A stretch of 64,000 bases of DNA from Clitoria ternatea (Eukaryota > Streptophyta > Magnoliopsida > Fabales > Fabaceae): contig CM075676.1 of the NCBI GenBank assembly GCA_037962975.1, positions 92,822,001 to 92,886,000 on the forward strand, read 5' to 3'. The position numbers were made by a program, and so were the translations under genes. Positions 33,824 to 45,904 of the stretch are shown here, piece after piece. The notes beneath the pieces were generated by a model that ran no database searches, was not told where the DNA came from, and was given only the letters and a program-made list of their open reading frames with translations. How positions within the stretch are numbered: position 1 is the first letter of the stretch; each line of letters starts with the position of its first letter.

Positions 33824-36800
33824 TTACATACTCATCTTATTGCTTCTCTGAGTGTGTAGTCCACACCTCTGTATTCTCATTGATATTTGACTTTCCTCAA
33901 TTTGTGATCTACTTCACAACTTAACTATTGTCTCGGTCTGTGATTGTTGATACATTTAGGTTGTTATGTTATGTGATCGCGTTATGGAAAAAATAAATAA
34001 AATGCTGTTGCTCGTGTTGTTGAAGGTTATGTGGATCTGTGATGTTGTCGATGATATAGGTAGAAGCCTAGAAGTGATGTTCATGGCTTCATTTTGTTGT
34101 TGATCATATGCATAACTTACTTGAAAATTTAGTCCAGATTCTCTGAGTCATGTACTTTACTTCCTAGATTTTAAAATCTCAATTCAATTGCAGACATTTT
34201 ACGAACGAAAGTACTAAAATGAATGGTATTTTACAATGTCGATGACTAATTTGACATTTTAAAATATATCCGACTAGGGACTAACTTGAAGGTTTACTTT
34301 AAAGATTAAGTTTATTGAGATTGATGGTACGTAGGGTTTATCTTTTTTTGCTATTAAAGTTGAAGCTTCAACAACTTTTGTTGTGCTATGGCCTATGGGG
34401 ATTCTTCTGTGATGCTCTCTGTTTGTAGTTAGTTTGTGCCTTCGGATTTTGTAGCTATCTATGTCTCATGTTTTGGGAAGGGTTTAGAGCTGTAAAAGTC
34501 TGCACGATGTATTTTAGGGGCTGCTGGATTTTAATCAAACGGATTAAAAAGTGTATTTCCTTTTTTCTTTTCCATGAGCTAGAGATTTTGTAGCATGTAT
34601 TGTTCCTATATTAGGTATCAGTTATAACTCATAACTTATCCTTTTATACCAAATCTCTAAATTTGACCCACTATTTTACATCCCAAGTTTCCATTTGTCT
34701 ATCATACATGTCATCATCTCTTGATAGTTGAATTTTATTGGGCCTTACCTCTTAATTGCCTAAGACTCAAAATGTTTATATATGGAGAACATAAACCTCT
34801 TTTATGAGCTTTGAATTTAGTGTTATGCTACCTATTGTCTTGAATGTTTTAATATGGATCTCTTCCCTGTCATATTTCAATATATACATTTGAATATTTG
34901 TGCGACATAGAAAGTATCTCCCAAATTATAATACCTTTGGCTTTGTACCCGAAATGTATGAAGCATTTCTAGTGAGTAGTGGCTGAACTTGTCCAGTGAT
35001 TTTTCAAAAACAGACTGGGTTCTTTCAAGTGAGACATAAATTTATAGACAAATCTTATGTCAGATGTTGTGTTTTTATTTCTGCTTTATCCTGAATCAAT
35101 ATATTTTTTAAAAATAATGATTGCATTTCGTAGACAGGTTAAGTTGGTTTATCAAGAAAGTATTCCAGGTTGCCGAAGTATCTACTAAGATTTAGTACTC
35201 AGAGTGGCTAGTTGATTTGGACCTAATAATTTCATCTATGGTTAGTCTACGATTTTGAATATCCGACTCAGCATCCCTCACGTTTGCTTTTAAATACCTG
35301 ATTGTCATTCCTTTAGTCCCTGGCTCTCTGCATCAATTTAAAGCTTTATCACCCCAAAATGTTGATTCAGCGGATTTATTTTGAGAACAAATTTGTCTGC
35401 AAGGTTTGATCTCATAATGGCAGCTTTCTTACTTCCCCTGCTTCTCCTCTTCTATGATCATCTTTAATGCATAGGAACCTGATAGAAGAGTGGGAAAAGC
35501 CCAATTTACAAAATCAAAGACACACTGTAGAATTGTCATGGCCTATATCCGAACGCCTTAATCTTAAACGACATGTTCTGTCTCAACCTCCCTTCAAATT
35601 TATTGGCAATCTTCTTTGGTAATTATCTATCTCGACCCTACTAGAAAGATTATTTTTTTACCAAACATATGTGGATCAATCCTTTTGTTCCCCATTCTCT
35701 AAGAATCAGAAAATCCTTTTCAATTAAGTTTGAATTTGTTTATTTGGAATCTGTAAGGCTCTCACTAATGTGCTGTGTTACCAAGCGGTTAGCTTGGTTT
35801 CTGAAGAGCATTATGTTTGTGCTTTTCGGATTTGTCTTCATGGACTAGCCATCTCTAAATTCTAACGATGTTCTTATGATAGCAAACCTGTGGAAACCTT
35901 ACCTCATGCAGTTTTCTCTTTTCTTGAAATGGATAGACTATTGCCAATATTTTGGTTTAGAATGTAGATAGTAGACTATCATCGTCCTTGTGTTTTAAAA
36001 CAGTCAATCGACGCTTGATTATGAAAATAATGCTTTCAAGTGCCACAAATTTGAACTGGGAGAAAGGTAATAGATTCAAATTGTTTGAAACAATTAGCAG
36101 AAAGTTTTTAAGGAGAACACATATAATCCTGTAGATGCTAATCCCTACAATGAGGGTGGACTAATCCCAGTAAATGGACATCTACTAAGTTAATAAACTA
36201 GATATAGGCATGTCGTGGAAACTGTTCTAACTTGTGAGTTTCAACAACCCAAATAGGAAGTGAATCAGTCGTATATGTGGGCTAAGAGCATGTTTGTTTA
36301 AATGTTCCATCAACTAAACATGCGCTAAGAAGGTTGATACCTCATTACTTCTATCTATCGTTTAAGACTGAAAAAGCCTCAAATCATGTCCACCATTTAA
36401 ATACTCCAAAACTCATTTTATCGAAGTAAATTGAGTTTAACTCACATTCTGTAATGAAAAGGATTGAAAAAAATATTTGTTTGGACTCATTGGCTACTCA
36501 CCTAGAAAAAGAACTTGATCGCGTAAAGATCTCATCTTTTCCCACCTGATTTTTCTAAAGTTCATACAAGCTAAAAAGCTTGGTTTGGTAAGGTAAGGAC
36601 ACATGAGGAGGTTGAGTATCCTCGGATGAAAGAAGATATCCTTTGTCAACTGCTACCCACCCCATCGCCGTTTTCAAAATTTCCAGTATACCTTATCAAC
36701 AACAGAATCACTCCCTATGATTTAATCAAATGTCTTCAAAAAATTTCTTGAAAATTCTGTGTCTAGTTCCTTATCTATCTCCACGGTTGGCTTAAACATA

Positions 36801-37829
36801 AAGAAAATTGTTGAACACAAGCGTCTAGTATAGTAGTATGAGAAAGTTCAACTCGCGTTGCAGATTTACAAAGGGCATAGCTCACATTAGCAACAATGTT
36901 TTATGATAAGTATTTACTGCAAATTAGAGGCCGAAGAACACATCAATGCATCTTTGACTACAAAGATGTTGCTTAGAATTGGACAAAATAGGATTATTCA
37001 TAAATATACAAAAGAAAATTTAGTAAACATGATGCATTGTATGTATGAATTTCAATTAAAGAATAAAAACTACTCTAAAAAACAAATAACTTTTTCCAAT
37101 AAACATTGATGTATTTTCTTGCCTTAATTATAAAAAAATATGGTACTAATAGACTAGTTTCAGACTTTGTAAGGGACTTGTATTTCGGATCTTGCCTTGA
37201 CTTGCACAAATACTAAAGACGGAATAAAAAATGGTGTATCATGTAAAACATCTCTGATGCTTAAGTCAGGAAACTTGGAGCACAACGGGACGGGGTGAGA
37301 AATCCTAGTGGACGAGATCTTCTTTAGGGACTTACGAGATAAGTTCTCCTATGGGAATTCAACCCAGTATGTCATCCCGCCACGCTTAGTACCCCAATCA
37401 TCATGTCTGGATCAGGTACTATTTTGATATCTACTAATTATTGAATTCTTTTTATATTTTACGTGAGATTTGTGTCAACAAGACATTAATCTATATCAAC
37501 CATATAAACATACATATCCATATTTAAATCACCAAGTCAATACTTTAATATTACAAGTATTTTTAAAATAAAATTTAAATTATTATATAAGAGTGTGTTA
37601 AGATCACTTGTTAATAAATCAAAATTATTATTTTTATTAAAAACCGTACGAGGACTGCATTTTTTTATAATTCTACTGCATTTAAAACTATGGAAAAACA
37701 ACATTTTTTAATTGAGATTATTCACTTATAATTCCCTAATAAGGGTCAAAGGGCACACCATTAATTAATTAGCAATACACATTAAAAATAGTTTTACTTG
37801 ACAAAAATATTACCCGCAGAAATCAGGGA
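33824..37829. other. Intergenic, no gene recognised
   Basis: About 4 kb, starting with the likely RCI2 3' UTR. Frames are short and match no family. A block at 37260-37430 has higher GC and several dyads (CCCGCCACGCTTAG...) and could be a repeat fragment, but I could not name it. Confidence 0.4.
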
Positions 37830-38315
37830 TCTTTAGCGTTCGTTTGGCTACTTAAAAAAACAAGAAGGAAAAAGTTTGAAGAAAAATATATAAAGAAAAT
37901 AAAAAGAAAAAGATATGTTGTTTGGATGAAGAGAAATAGAAAAGAAAATAGTGAAAAAAATAAATTTTTCCTTGTTTGGATAATTGGAAAGAAAAAAGAT
38001 GAAAATAAAATGATTGTTTGAGAAATAAATTAAATGTTATATATAAAAATTTTATTTTTTAATCAATTTTAATATATAAAAAATTTAGTTTAATTTAGTT
38101 TATATTTTTAAATAATATTCATAAATTTATTAATATTTATTAAATATAAGTCTCACTTAATTTTCTTCCATTTCCTATCATGTGAGGAGAAAAATTTCTT
38201 TTTCCTTTCTTTTTTTTTCTTTCATACAAACAAAGAAAAACTTGTTTTTTCCTTCCATTTTCCTTCCTCCCAATTTTCCTCTCTCTTTTCCTTGTTCCAA
38301 ACATATCATTAAGGT
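37830..38315. repeat. Possible MITE-like foldback with polypurine and polypyrimidine arms
   Basis: The left end TTTAGCGTTCGTTTGG and the reverse complement of the right end, TTAATGATATGTTTGG, are similar. The left arm (37855-37960) is A/G-rich, and the right arm (38160-38300) is T/C-rich and roughly complementary, with AT-rich sequence between. No coding. Confidence 0.4.
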
Positions 38316-38516
38316 GCAATTTTACACACATATTCTAAATTTATTTTAGATTTTGTCTGGGTTGTTTTTAGTTTTTAATTTTTTAAATTAAACTATAGTT
38401 TAAAACTAAAAAAAATTGTAGTTTTGAAATATAGTTCTAAAATTGTTTTGAGAATATATTAAAAATAAATTAAATTTATTTAATTTGAATAAATTTTATT
38501 TTAAAAAACACTACCA

Positions 38517-38520
<4 letters not shown>

Positions 38521-38572
<52 letters not shown>
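38521..38572. repeat. (AT)n(AC)n microsatellite
   Basis: About 19 AT units followed by about 7 AC units. Confidence 0.95.
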
Positions 38573-38573
<1 letters not shown>

Positions 38574-38934
38574 TAACCAAAACTTAAATTAGATGGTTAT
38601 TGATGTAAACATTGAAATATTTTGCAGTTATAACTTTTTTTTGGTGGACTAGTTTGTTACAGGGTTATGTTGTGGTGGACTTGTTTCATCTTGGTTTATG
38701 GTACACCTATATATGATGATTTATTATAACAGGCTAAACTACTATTTTATATTTCAGACAACTTACATATATTTTTATATATTATACTATGATTCATGTG
38801 AAGGTTGATTTTAAAGTATAAAAAAATTAGACTAAATATATTTAAGTTAATCTAAAACTTATAACCCAAAAACTAATCAAATAATAAATACTCTCAAATA
38901 CATGAGATGTCATTCTGGAACTCCTACCTCTCAT

Positions 38935-39130
38935 TTGACCTCACATTGTCAACGGTCAAATACCTAACCGCTATCACTTTAAATACATCAAAAAATGCAC
39001 ATGCGCATTTGGCCTCAAATTATTGTCAGCAGTTAAACAGCCTAAGCGCTACCAATACTTAAAATAAATCAGAAAATGTGCATACGCATTTGGCCCATTT
39101 GTTTCAGCAGTTAGATAACGAAACCACTAA
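38935..39130. repeat. Imperfect ~80-bp tandem repeat (2.5 copies)
   Basis: Shared phrases recur in order: AAAATG(C/T)(A/G)CAT(G/A)CGCATTTGGCC, TCAGCAGTTA and CC(G/T)CTA(T/C)CA. Variants begin near 38935, 38994 and 39072. Confidence 0.65.
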
Positions 39131-39488
39131 CAATAAACACGTATGTCAAAGCATAAGTATCCAAATTTTTGCTGAATTAATCGAGTTGTATAAATTTATT
39201 TACTTATTACCTTTTCTTTTTTCTGCTTGGGGTAATTTAAGGTCGATTATAGTATTTCCTTCATAGGTGTTTTGGCCAATTTTTTTTACTCATATCAAGT
39301 TGTACAAAATTAAACAATATAATAATCTATCATTATTAGCAAAGATAAAGTATCAACTTACCTTTTTATCATCAAAATCATACAACTCTGCATCTCCAGA
39401 ATTAAAAGTATTAAACACTAGTAAGTCACCTATATAGACTAAGTATGAGCAATTTCTTAAATATAAAGATTAAAGTTGTTACCTATAT

Positions 39489-39493
39489 AGACT
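39489..39493. repeat. Target-site duplication (left), AGACT
   Basis: Identical to 52322-52326. Confidence 0.92.
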
Positions 39494-40370
39494 TGAACTG
39501 TCCTTTACAAAGGGTGTAAAGTTATGATTATGAAACAGCTCAAAATATACATGTAATGTCAATCTGATACAAGGATGTGTTATACAGATGCAAATACGGA
39601 GTGTCCTTGTGTAATGGGCGGAGTATAATCCACACTGGGGCGGTGTAGTAGTCCGCCTGAAGTTGTTTTCTTTGCCTTGACACAATTGGTGGTAGTACCT
39701 GCAATTATTCTCCGACGCTCAAGTCAGTATTCTGATATACTGTAAGACTTAGAAAGCAAATCTGAGAGAATTATGCAAGTAAAAGTATAAGGTTCAGAAT
39801 TGAGGGGATTTTCCCTATACCTTTTTGCTGAGGTTTATATACCTGTTACTGGTGCTCCATTATTGGTGGGACCCGTTCCTTGATTTCAGGCATTATGCTG
39901 GAAAGGTAGTGGGTCCCTGCGCTGTTTACAAGCACTGTCATTGTAGTAGGTATTTCCACTTACTTGGGAAGCGTGAATGCTTTATTATTTTATTTGTTTT
40001 TCCCTTTAATGCATGACAGCGTGATTCCCATTTTCAACCTCTCAAGATAGAGTCAATCTCGTGCCGGGGTTACAAGTATGGGCTCGCTACGCAGTATAGG
40101 AAGTTCAATATTTTCCTCCTTGGCGAGGTAATCAGCCTTGGCGGAGTAACAAACCTTGGCGGAGTAACATGCCTTGGCGGAGTAACATGCCTTGGCGGAG
40201 TAAAACACCTTGGCGGCGTAACATGCCTTGGCGGAGTTACTTGCCCTGGCTGTATGTATTCCGTATAGAAACAATTATAACGTATTTGAAGCGTACTTCT
40301 CTTGTTCAAAATGCTGATCTGGCAAAGCATTAAAGCCATGCTCTTGGGGGCCGGTGTTGGGACCGGATCA
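39494..40370 (-). repeat. 3' LTR of the Tat element
   Basis: 877 bp, begins TGAACTGTCC and ends CCGGATCA on the plus strand. It holds several 18-bp tandem units of the type CCTTGGCGGAGTAACATG at about 40135-40245, one fewer than the other LTR. Confidence 0.95.
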
Positions 40371-40382
40371 TATGCCCCCTAG
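40371..40382 (-). other. Polypurine tract of the Tat element
   Basis: The minus strand carries TAGGGGGCATA immediately before the 3' LTR. Confidence 0.65.
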
Positions 40383-40883
40383 CTTGTTATAGTGACTGGC
40401 GGCGTCACTTTAATGAGCTATAACACTTAAGTTTAGCTTTTATAGGCATGGGTTTAGGCGGCGTTTGCTAGTTCAGGATTTTTCGGACAAGTGTTTTCGT
40501 GCATTTAATGCTTTCATCATTACTTGCCACGCCTGTCATTAATGCGCCTCGAAACTGCGTTTTGCCGTTTCAATCTCTCATTGCCACGTATGCCCTCGTA
40601 ACGATTGCCATTCCAATGATGGGACATAAATGCGTGGGATGGCAGTTGAGGTATGTTTTCGAGATTATTATCATGGGCCTTGGATTTTGAAAACGCGGCC
40701 CAGGAAATATTTGCCCTTAGATTCATCTGCTGGTTTCATCAACAAAAGGAAACGTCAGTGAGATTCATCCAACGGCTGTAAACACGTGTTTGAGACTTAG
40801 AACCGTTAGTGAGATTAATCCAACGGCTGCAAACACATCTTTGAGGTTTTTGAGGATTCGCTTATTTCCCCCCAAGCCATGCC

Positions 40884-40891
40884 TATAAATA
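40884..40891 (+). promoter_or_regulatory. TATA box of the antisense gene
   Basis: TATAAATA on the plus strand, about 217 nt before the ATG at 41108. Upstream, GTGAGATT(C/A)ATCCAACGGCTG(T/C)AAACAC is present twice (near 40758 and 40810), which may be control elements. Confidence 0.6.
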
Positions 40892-41107
40892 GGTAAACTC
40901 TTAGGGAGGGAAATGTTTTGCTTCATCTTCTACTTTGCATTCGTGTGCTGAAACTACTCTTGCTACTTTCTCGCTAGTTTGTTGGTTGTTGGAGTTCTTC
41001 AGTTTTTCCAGAAACTTAAGGTAGCTTGCTTCTTCCTCTGCTTTCTGTCTTTATTTCTATTGGGTTGGTTCTATTTTTTCTTTATATGTGTGTTTGTTGA
41101 AGCGAGG

Positions 41108-43749
41108 ATGAGGGGAAAAAAGTCAGTGTCAGGCTCTAGGGTTTCTGTTCGTCCCATGTTTTCTGACATTGAGAGTGAAGATGAGGCTTTCTATACTGGG
41201 AGGGATTCAACATTTTACAGCAGCGTGGAGTATTTTAGTAATGTTGTACATTCGTTTGTATCAGGAGGTGTTTACCATACACAAGTGCTCACGATAGCAG
41301 AGTGTCAGAATGTTGTTTTGCATGGATTGGATTGGGAAAAGACACTTGAGATTAACCCCTATTGTTGGGTTGAGGAAGATGTTAGAGATGCTTCCTCTCG
41401 TCATGCGACAACTAGTGGAGGGGCGATGGAGTTGCCCGTGCCAATCTGGAAAGATGAACGGTATGAAAGGAGGTTCATTATTCGTTCTCCCAAGACCTTC
41501 GGACGAATATGTCATCGTCCTCAAAATGAATGTACCATATACATGTACGATATTCTATTCACCCAGCTGGGGGTACGCTTCCCACTGAACAAATTCCAGA
41601 TGGGCGTACTTAGGTTTCTGGACTGCGCTCCTTCTCAACTGCATCCCAATGGTTGGGGGATAGTTCGTAGTTTTGAGGTGATGGCTGAACATCTGGAGTT
41701 CACGCCCACTGTGGCGTTGTTCTTTTCTTTCTGCCGCATAATGAGGAGGGTGAACGTGAGAACTGGTGGCATGGGCTTTGTAACCTTTCGGGCGGAGCTG
41801 AAGATTTTAAATTTCAAGGCGTTTGCTGACTCCGCCAAGGAAGGCGGTCTTCACTTCAGGATGAGTTTTGTGAAGGTATCCGTTAGGAAGGACAAGCCCG
41901 TCTTCTGGCGGAGTAAAGAGGGAATTGACAAATTCCCAGTAGCTTGGACTCATGAGCACTTCCTCTTGACTAAGCAAGCGTATGAAGTCGAGGAAAGTGC
42001 TCTATCAGCTGCATCTGTGGAAGTACTCCGGACGTTGAAGGAGTACAACTCCGTCCACAAGCTGATTCTGTGTCGAAGGCTGCTTGGGCGGGATGCTCAG
42101 GGATACTTGAGTAATATTTCATCATTAACAATTTCAATGTTGAATGAATATTGCTTCTATTTTTTCTTGCATCTTCTAATTGTATTCATATGTGTTATTC
42201 TGCAGGAGAGATTACTGAATTCCCTGGGATGGAACGCATCAAACAGATTCGTATGAGCCGCAGGGAAATTGACGCGGAGAACAATGTGCAGCCCAGGAGG
42301 AATTTGGCTGCTGCTCTGACAAAAACTCTTCCTTTCCCTGCTTCCACTAACATAGTGACGTTAGAGGGTGTTGCAGGGTCCTCGACGGTTGAGGTTGAAA
42401 GGCGATCTAAAAAACACCAAGAACCAGAAGCTGCTGAAGAGGAGGAAGAGGAAGTGGATCCCCAACCTTTGCTCAAAAGAAAGAACAAGGGCAAGAAGAA
42501 GATTGGGGAAGGAGCATCAGCTGACACCGCCATCAACTTGGAGGAGACTCAAGAAGTACCTGTTGTGGGTACTATCGCTGATATGGGCGGTGTTGAAGGC
42601 GTCCTCGAAGAAGATGTCGTGGGGGAGGAAGCGGAGGGAATTCAAGCCTCTCCAAACCAAGTTGTGGGAGATGAGGCGGAGGGAGTTCAAACTTCCCCAG
42701 TCCGCCCGGCTGAGAATCCCGCCTTGGGCTTGGCTACTCGAGGGACACCAGTTTTCTTAATTGATGTTCCAAGGGAGTCATCCAGGCGATCTGTCTCTCT
42801 GCCTTTAGCGGGGTCTCGACTGAATCCCTTCTTGTATTTTACAAATATAGGATCCCGCCAGTCGGAGAGACGTGATCCGGAGTTCATCCTCTGCCCCGAT
42901 ATCGACTTCCAAGAGATTCCAGACGCTGCTGCAGCTGCAAGGTGGCACCTTGCAGAAATTGATGGTTTTCTAGCCTCTGTGCCACGTATTACTGATGTTG
43001 CTGCTAAGGCCAACATGTTTCAAGAATCTTTTCATGATTCTATTGAAAAAATACGCAGCTTGGAGCATGATAATGAACAGCTGTCGGAGGTGATCAAAGC
43101 TAAAGATAGACACCTTGACACCGCCGACTCCGACATCAAGAAGCTGCAGGAGGAGCTGGCTCGGGTGAGAACTGATAAAGTCTTGCTGGAAAAGCAAGTT
43201 TCTGGCTTGAAGGAGCAGAATGTAAAATTGGGCGAAGAGGTGGGCGGACTATCCCAGGTGAACAAAGAACTGGGCGAAGGTGTGAGCAAACTTCAGCAGA
43301 GGTTGGTTTCCTTTGAAATAAATAAGACCGTTGCTGAAGATGCCTGGGCGACGGAGTTGGACCAAGTAGCCACTGCATACAATAACCTTGAAAAACAGGT
43401 TTAAGAGCTGCAAGATGAAAAAGCCACTTCAGATGCCACCAGTGAGAGGCTTGACAAGGAGTTACAATCTGCCTTGGATGCAGCTGAGGCGGATATTGAT
43501 GATGCTTTCAGCATGGCTGTTCGCCAACTCCGTTATCGTAATCCAGGTGTTGCTCTCACCACTGCAGGCATTCATCCTTACTATGAATTCATTGATGGCG
43601 AACTGATGGTGCCTGCTCAGGGGGGTCACGTTCCTGCGCCCAGTGTAGAATATGTCCTGGCGGACTTGCCCCCCTCCCAAAGTTTATCCAAACCTGGTGA
43701 AGGTCAGCCCAGCTCCGCCCAACAAGAGGGAGTGCCACCCGAGCTCTGA
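41108..43749 (+). CDS. Antisense gene of the Tat element ('putative gypsy type transposon' domain, coiled coil), one nonsense codon
   Basis: Opposite in strand to gag-pol. Exon 1 41108-42110 and exon 2 42206-43749 join in frame across a GT-AG intron of 95 nt whose acceptor follows a T-rich tract. Together they encode about 848 aa. Residues about 130-240 (FGRICHRPQNECTIYMYDIL through GWGIVRSFEVMAEHLEF) match PF04195, known from antisense or extra ORFs of Tat elements. An acidic/basic linker follows, then a long C-terminal coiled coil (about 630-790). A TAA at 43402-43404 (after LEKQV) interrupts the coiled coil. The frame continues open to 43749. Own TATA box upstream. Function unknown; a nuclear or nucleic-acid role is only a guess. 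Confidence 0.85.
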
Positions 43750-43989
43750 AGACTAGCTCTGGAGTCTTTTTGCAAATTTTATTTTTTGCATTTTATTAAT
43801 ATTGCCTTGTTCCAGGATAGGCTCTGGACCTGTATCAATCTTTGACAATATTTAATGAAGCATATTTTCTGTAAATCTATACTCGTTCATATAAACATTG
43901 TCTGAGTCCGTCGGATTTATGCCTTGTAAAACGATATTAAGAAGGCAGCGTAATCATTTGAGGACTTAATGAAATATGACTAAGTATAA

Positions 43990-45312
43990 CGAGGCGGAAT
44001 AACCCCTTTGAAATTCTGGTGAAGTAAAATTCAGTAGGGAGGCGAGGTGGCCTCTTAGGAATTTCAATGAAATAAATTCAGTAATGGGGCGGAGTAGCCT
44101 CTTGAGAATTTCATTGAAGTATATTCTGCAAGGAGGCGGAGTAGCCTCTTAGGAATTTCAAAGAAACAGATTCCGGAAGGGGGCGGAGTAGCCTCTTAGG
44201 AATTTCAAAGAAGTAGATTCCGTAAAGAGGCAGGGTAGCCTCTTAGGAATTTCAAAGAAAATAGATTCCGTAAGGAGGCGGAGTAGCCTCTTAGGAATTT
44301 CAAAGAAAGTGGATTCCGTAAGGAGGCGGAGTAGCCTCTTAGGAATTTCAAAGAAAGTGGATTCCGTAAGGAGGCAGAGTAGCCTCTTAGGAATTTCAAA
44401 GAAAATGGATTCCGTAAGGAGGCGGAGTAGCCTCTTAGGAATTTCAAAGAAAGTGGATTCCGTAAGGAGGCGGAGTAGCCTCTTAGGAATTTCAAAGAAA
44501 GTGGATTCCGTAAGGAGGCGGAGTAGCCTCTTAGGAATTTCAAAGAAAGTGGATTCCGTAAGGAGGCAGAATAGCCTCTTAGGAATTTCAAAGAAAGTGG
44601 ATTCCGTAAGGAGGCGGAGTAGCCTCTTAGGAATTTCAAAGAAGTAGATTCCGTAAAGAGGCGAAGTAGCCTCTTAGGAATTTCAAAGAAAATGGATTCC
44701 GTAAGGAGGCGGAGTAGCCTCTTAGGAATTTCAAAGAAAGTGGATTCCGTAAGGAGGCGGAGTAGCCTCTTAGGAATTTCAAAGAAAGTGGATTCCGTAA
44801 GGAGGCGGAGTAGCCTCTTAGCAATTTCAAAGAAAGTGGATTCCGTAAGGAGGCGGAGTAGCCTCTTAGGAATTTCAAAGAAGTAGATTCCGTAAAGAGG
44901 CGGAGTAACCTCTTAGGAATTTCAAAGAAAGTGGATTCCGTAAGGAGGCGAAGTAGCCTCTTAGGAATTTCAAAGAAAGTGGATTCTGTAAGGAGGCGGA
45001 GTAGCCTCTTAGGAATTTCAAAGAAAGTGGATTCCGTAAGGAGGCGGAGTAGCCTCTTAGGAATTTCAAAGAAAGTGGATTCCGTAAGGAGGCGGAGTAG
45101 CCTCTTAGGAATTTCAAAGAAGTAGATTCCGTAAAGAGGCGGAGTAGCCTCTTAGGAATTTCAAAGAAAATGGATTCCATAAGGAGGCGGAGTAGCCTCT
45201 TAGGAATTTCAAAGAAAGTGGATTCCGTAAGGAGGCGGAGTAGCCTCTTAGGAATTTCAAAGAAAGTGGATTCCGTAAGGAGGCGGAGTAGCCTCTTAGG
45301 AATTTCAAAGAA
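43990..45312. repeat. 48-bp satellite-like tandem array (about 27 units) in the Tat element
   Basis: Units of 47-48 bp, core GGAGGCGGAGTAGCCTCTT then AGGAATTTCAAAGAAAGTGGATTCCGTAA. About 27 copies counted by CCTCTTAGGAATTTC-type phrases. The first four are degenerate, and the rest are nearly identical with shared point variants. Each unit has a GAGGC...GCCTC dyad. Because 48 is a multiple of 3, long open frames appear on both strands; these are artefacts, not genes. Confidence 0.95.
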
Positions 45313-45904
45313 GCACAATTTTACAAGTGTTGAACTTACTTGAACTTGTTGAGTAGTGCTTGAGTTTGTTGCCCATGTACTCCGTAAAGCATTGGCAGTT
45401 AGGCATAGTCAAATTTTGGATGGAGCATTCATCCCTTTGAATTTGAATTGGAGTGTAACTCCTGATCAAATGAAAATTGTGGAATCCAGGATTGGTATGG
45501 TGCAGCATATAGCTGTGACACCAATCCTTTCCCCCCAAGGAGTTTTTTGGACCTTAGGGTCGGTATGGTGCAGCATATAGCTGTGACACCAATCCTTTCC
45601 CCCCAAGGAGTTTTCTGACTCCGTTTGTGAAGCTTTGTTGCATGTTGGATGATCTTTATGGAATAAAGAGTTATGCTTTTATGCTTCAATTGTTGGAGCC
45701 GGTGTCTTATCTGCATGAGAACAAGTTCTGCCATGGATAATCAATTGAAAGTTAGAATGAAGATTGAATGTAGGAAGACATTTCATTAATAATGGAACTA
45801 CATAAAGAGCTGAGTTGGGGTATGTCTTTTCGAATCCTTTTCAAGGAAAGCATATCTAGGAAGAACCTTGAGTTAGGAAGAAAAGATCATACCATATTAC
45901 CTAA
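45313..45904. other. Tat element spacer between satellite array and pol, with a 53-bp direct repeat
   Basis: No gene. The 53-base segment starting GGTATGGTGCAGCATATAGC occurs at 45494-45546 and 45562-45614. Confidence 0.8.

Noticed and set aside
40053..40339. Repetitive frames with AKACYSAKA or HVTPPRHVTPPR units
   Set aside because: Products of the 18-bp tandem units in the Tat LTR; the same in the other LTR.
44205..45318. Long open frames on both strands with repeated SLLGISKK or SASLRNPLSLKF units
   Set aside because: They arise from a 48-bp tandem repeat whose period is a multiple of three. No start context, no unique sequence and no known domain.
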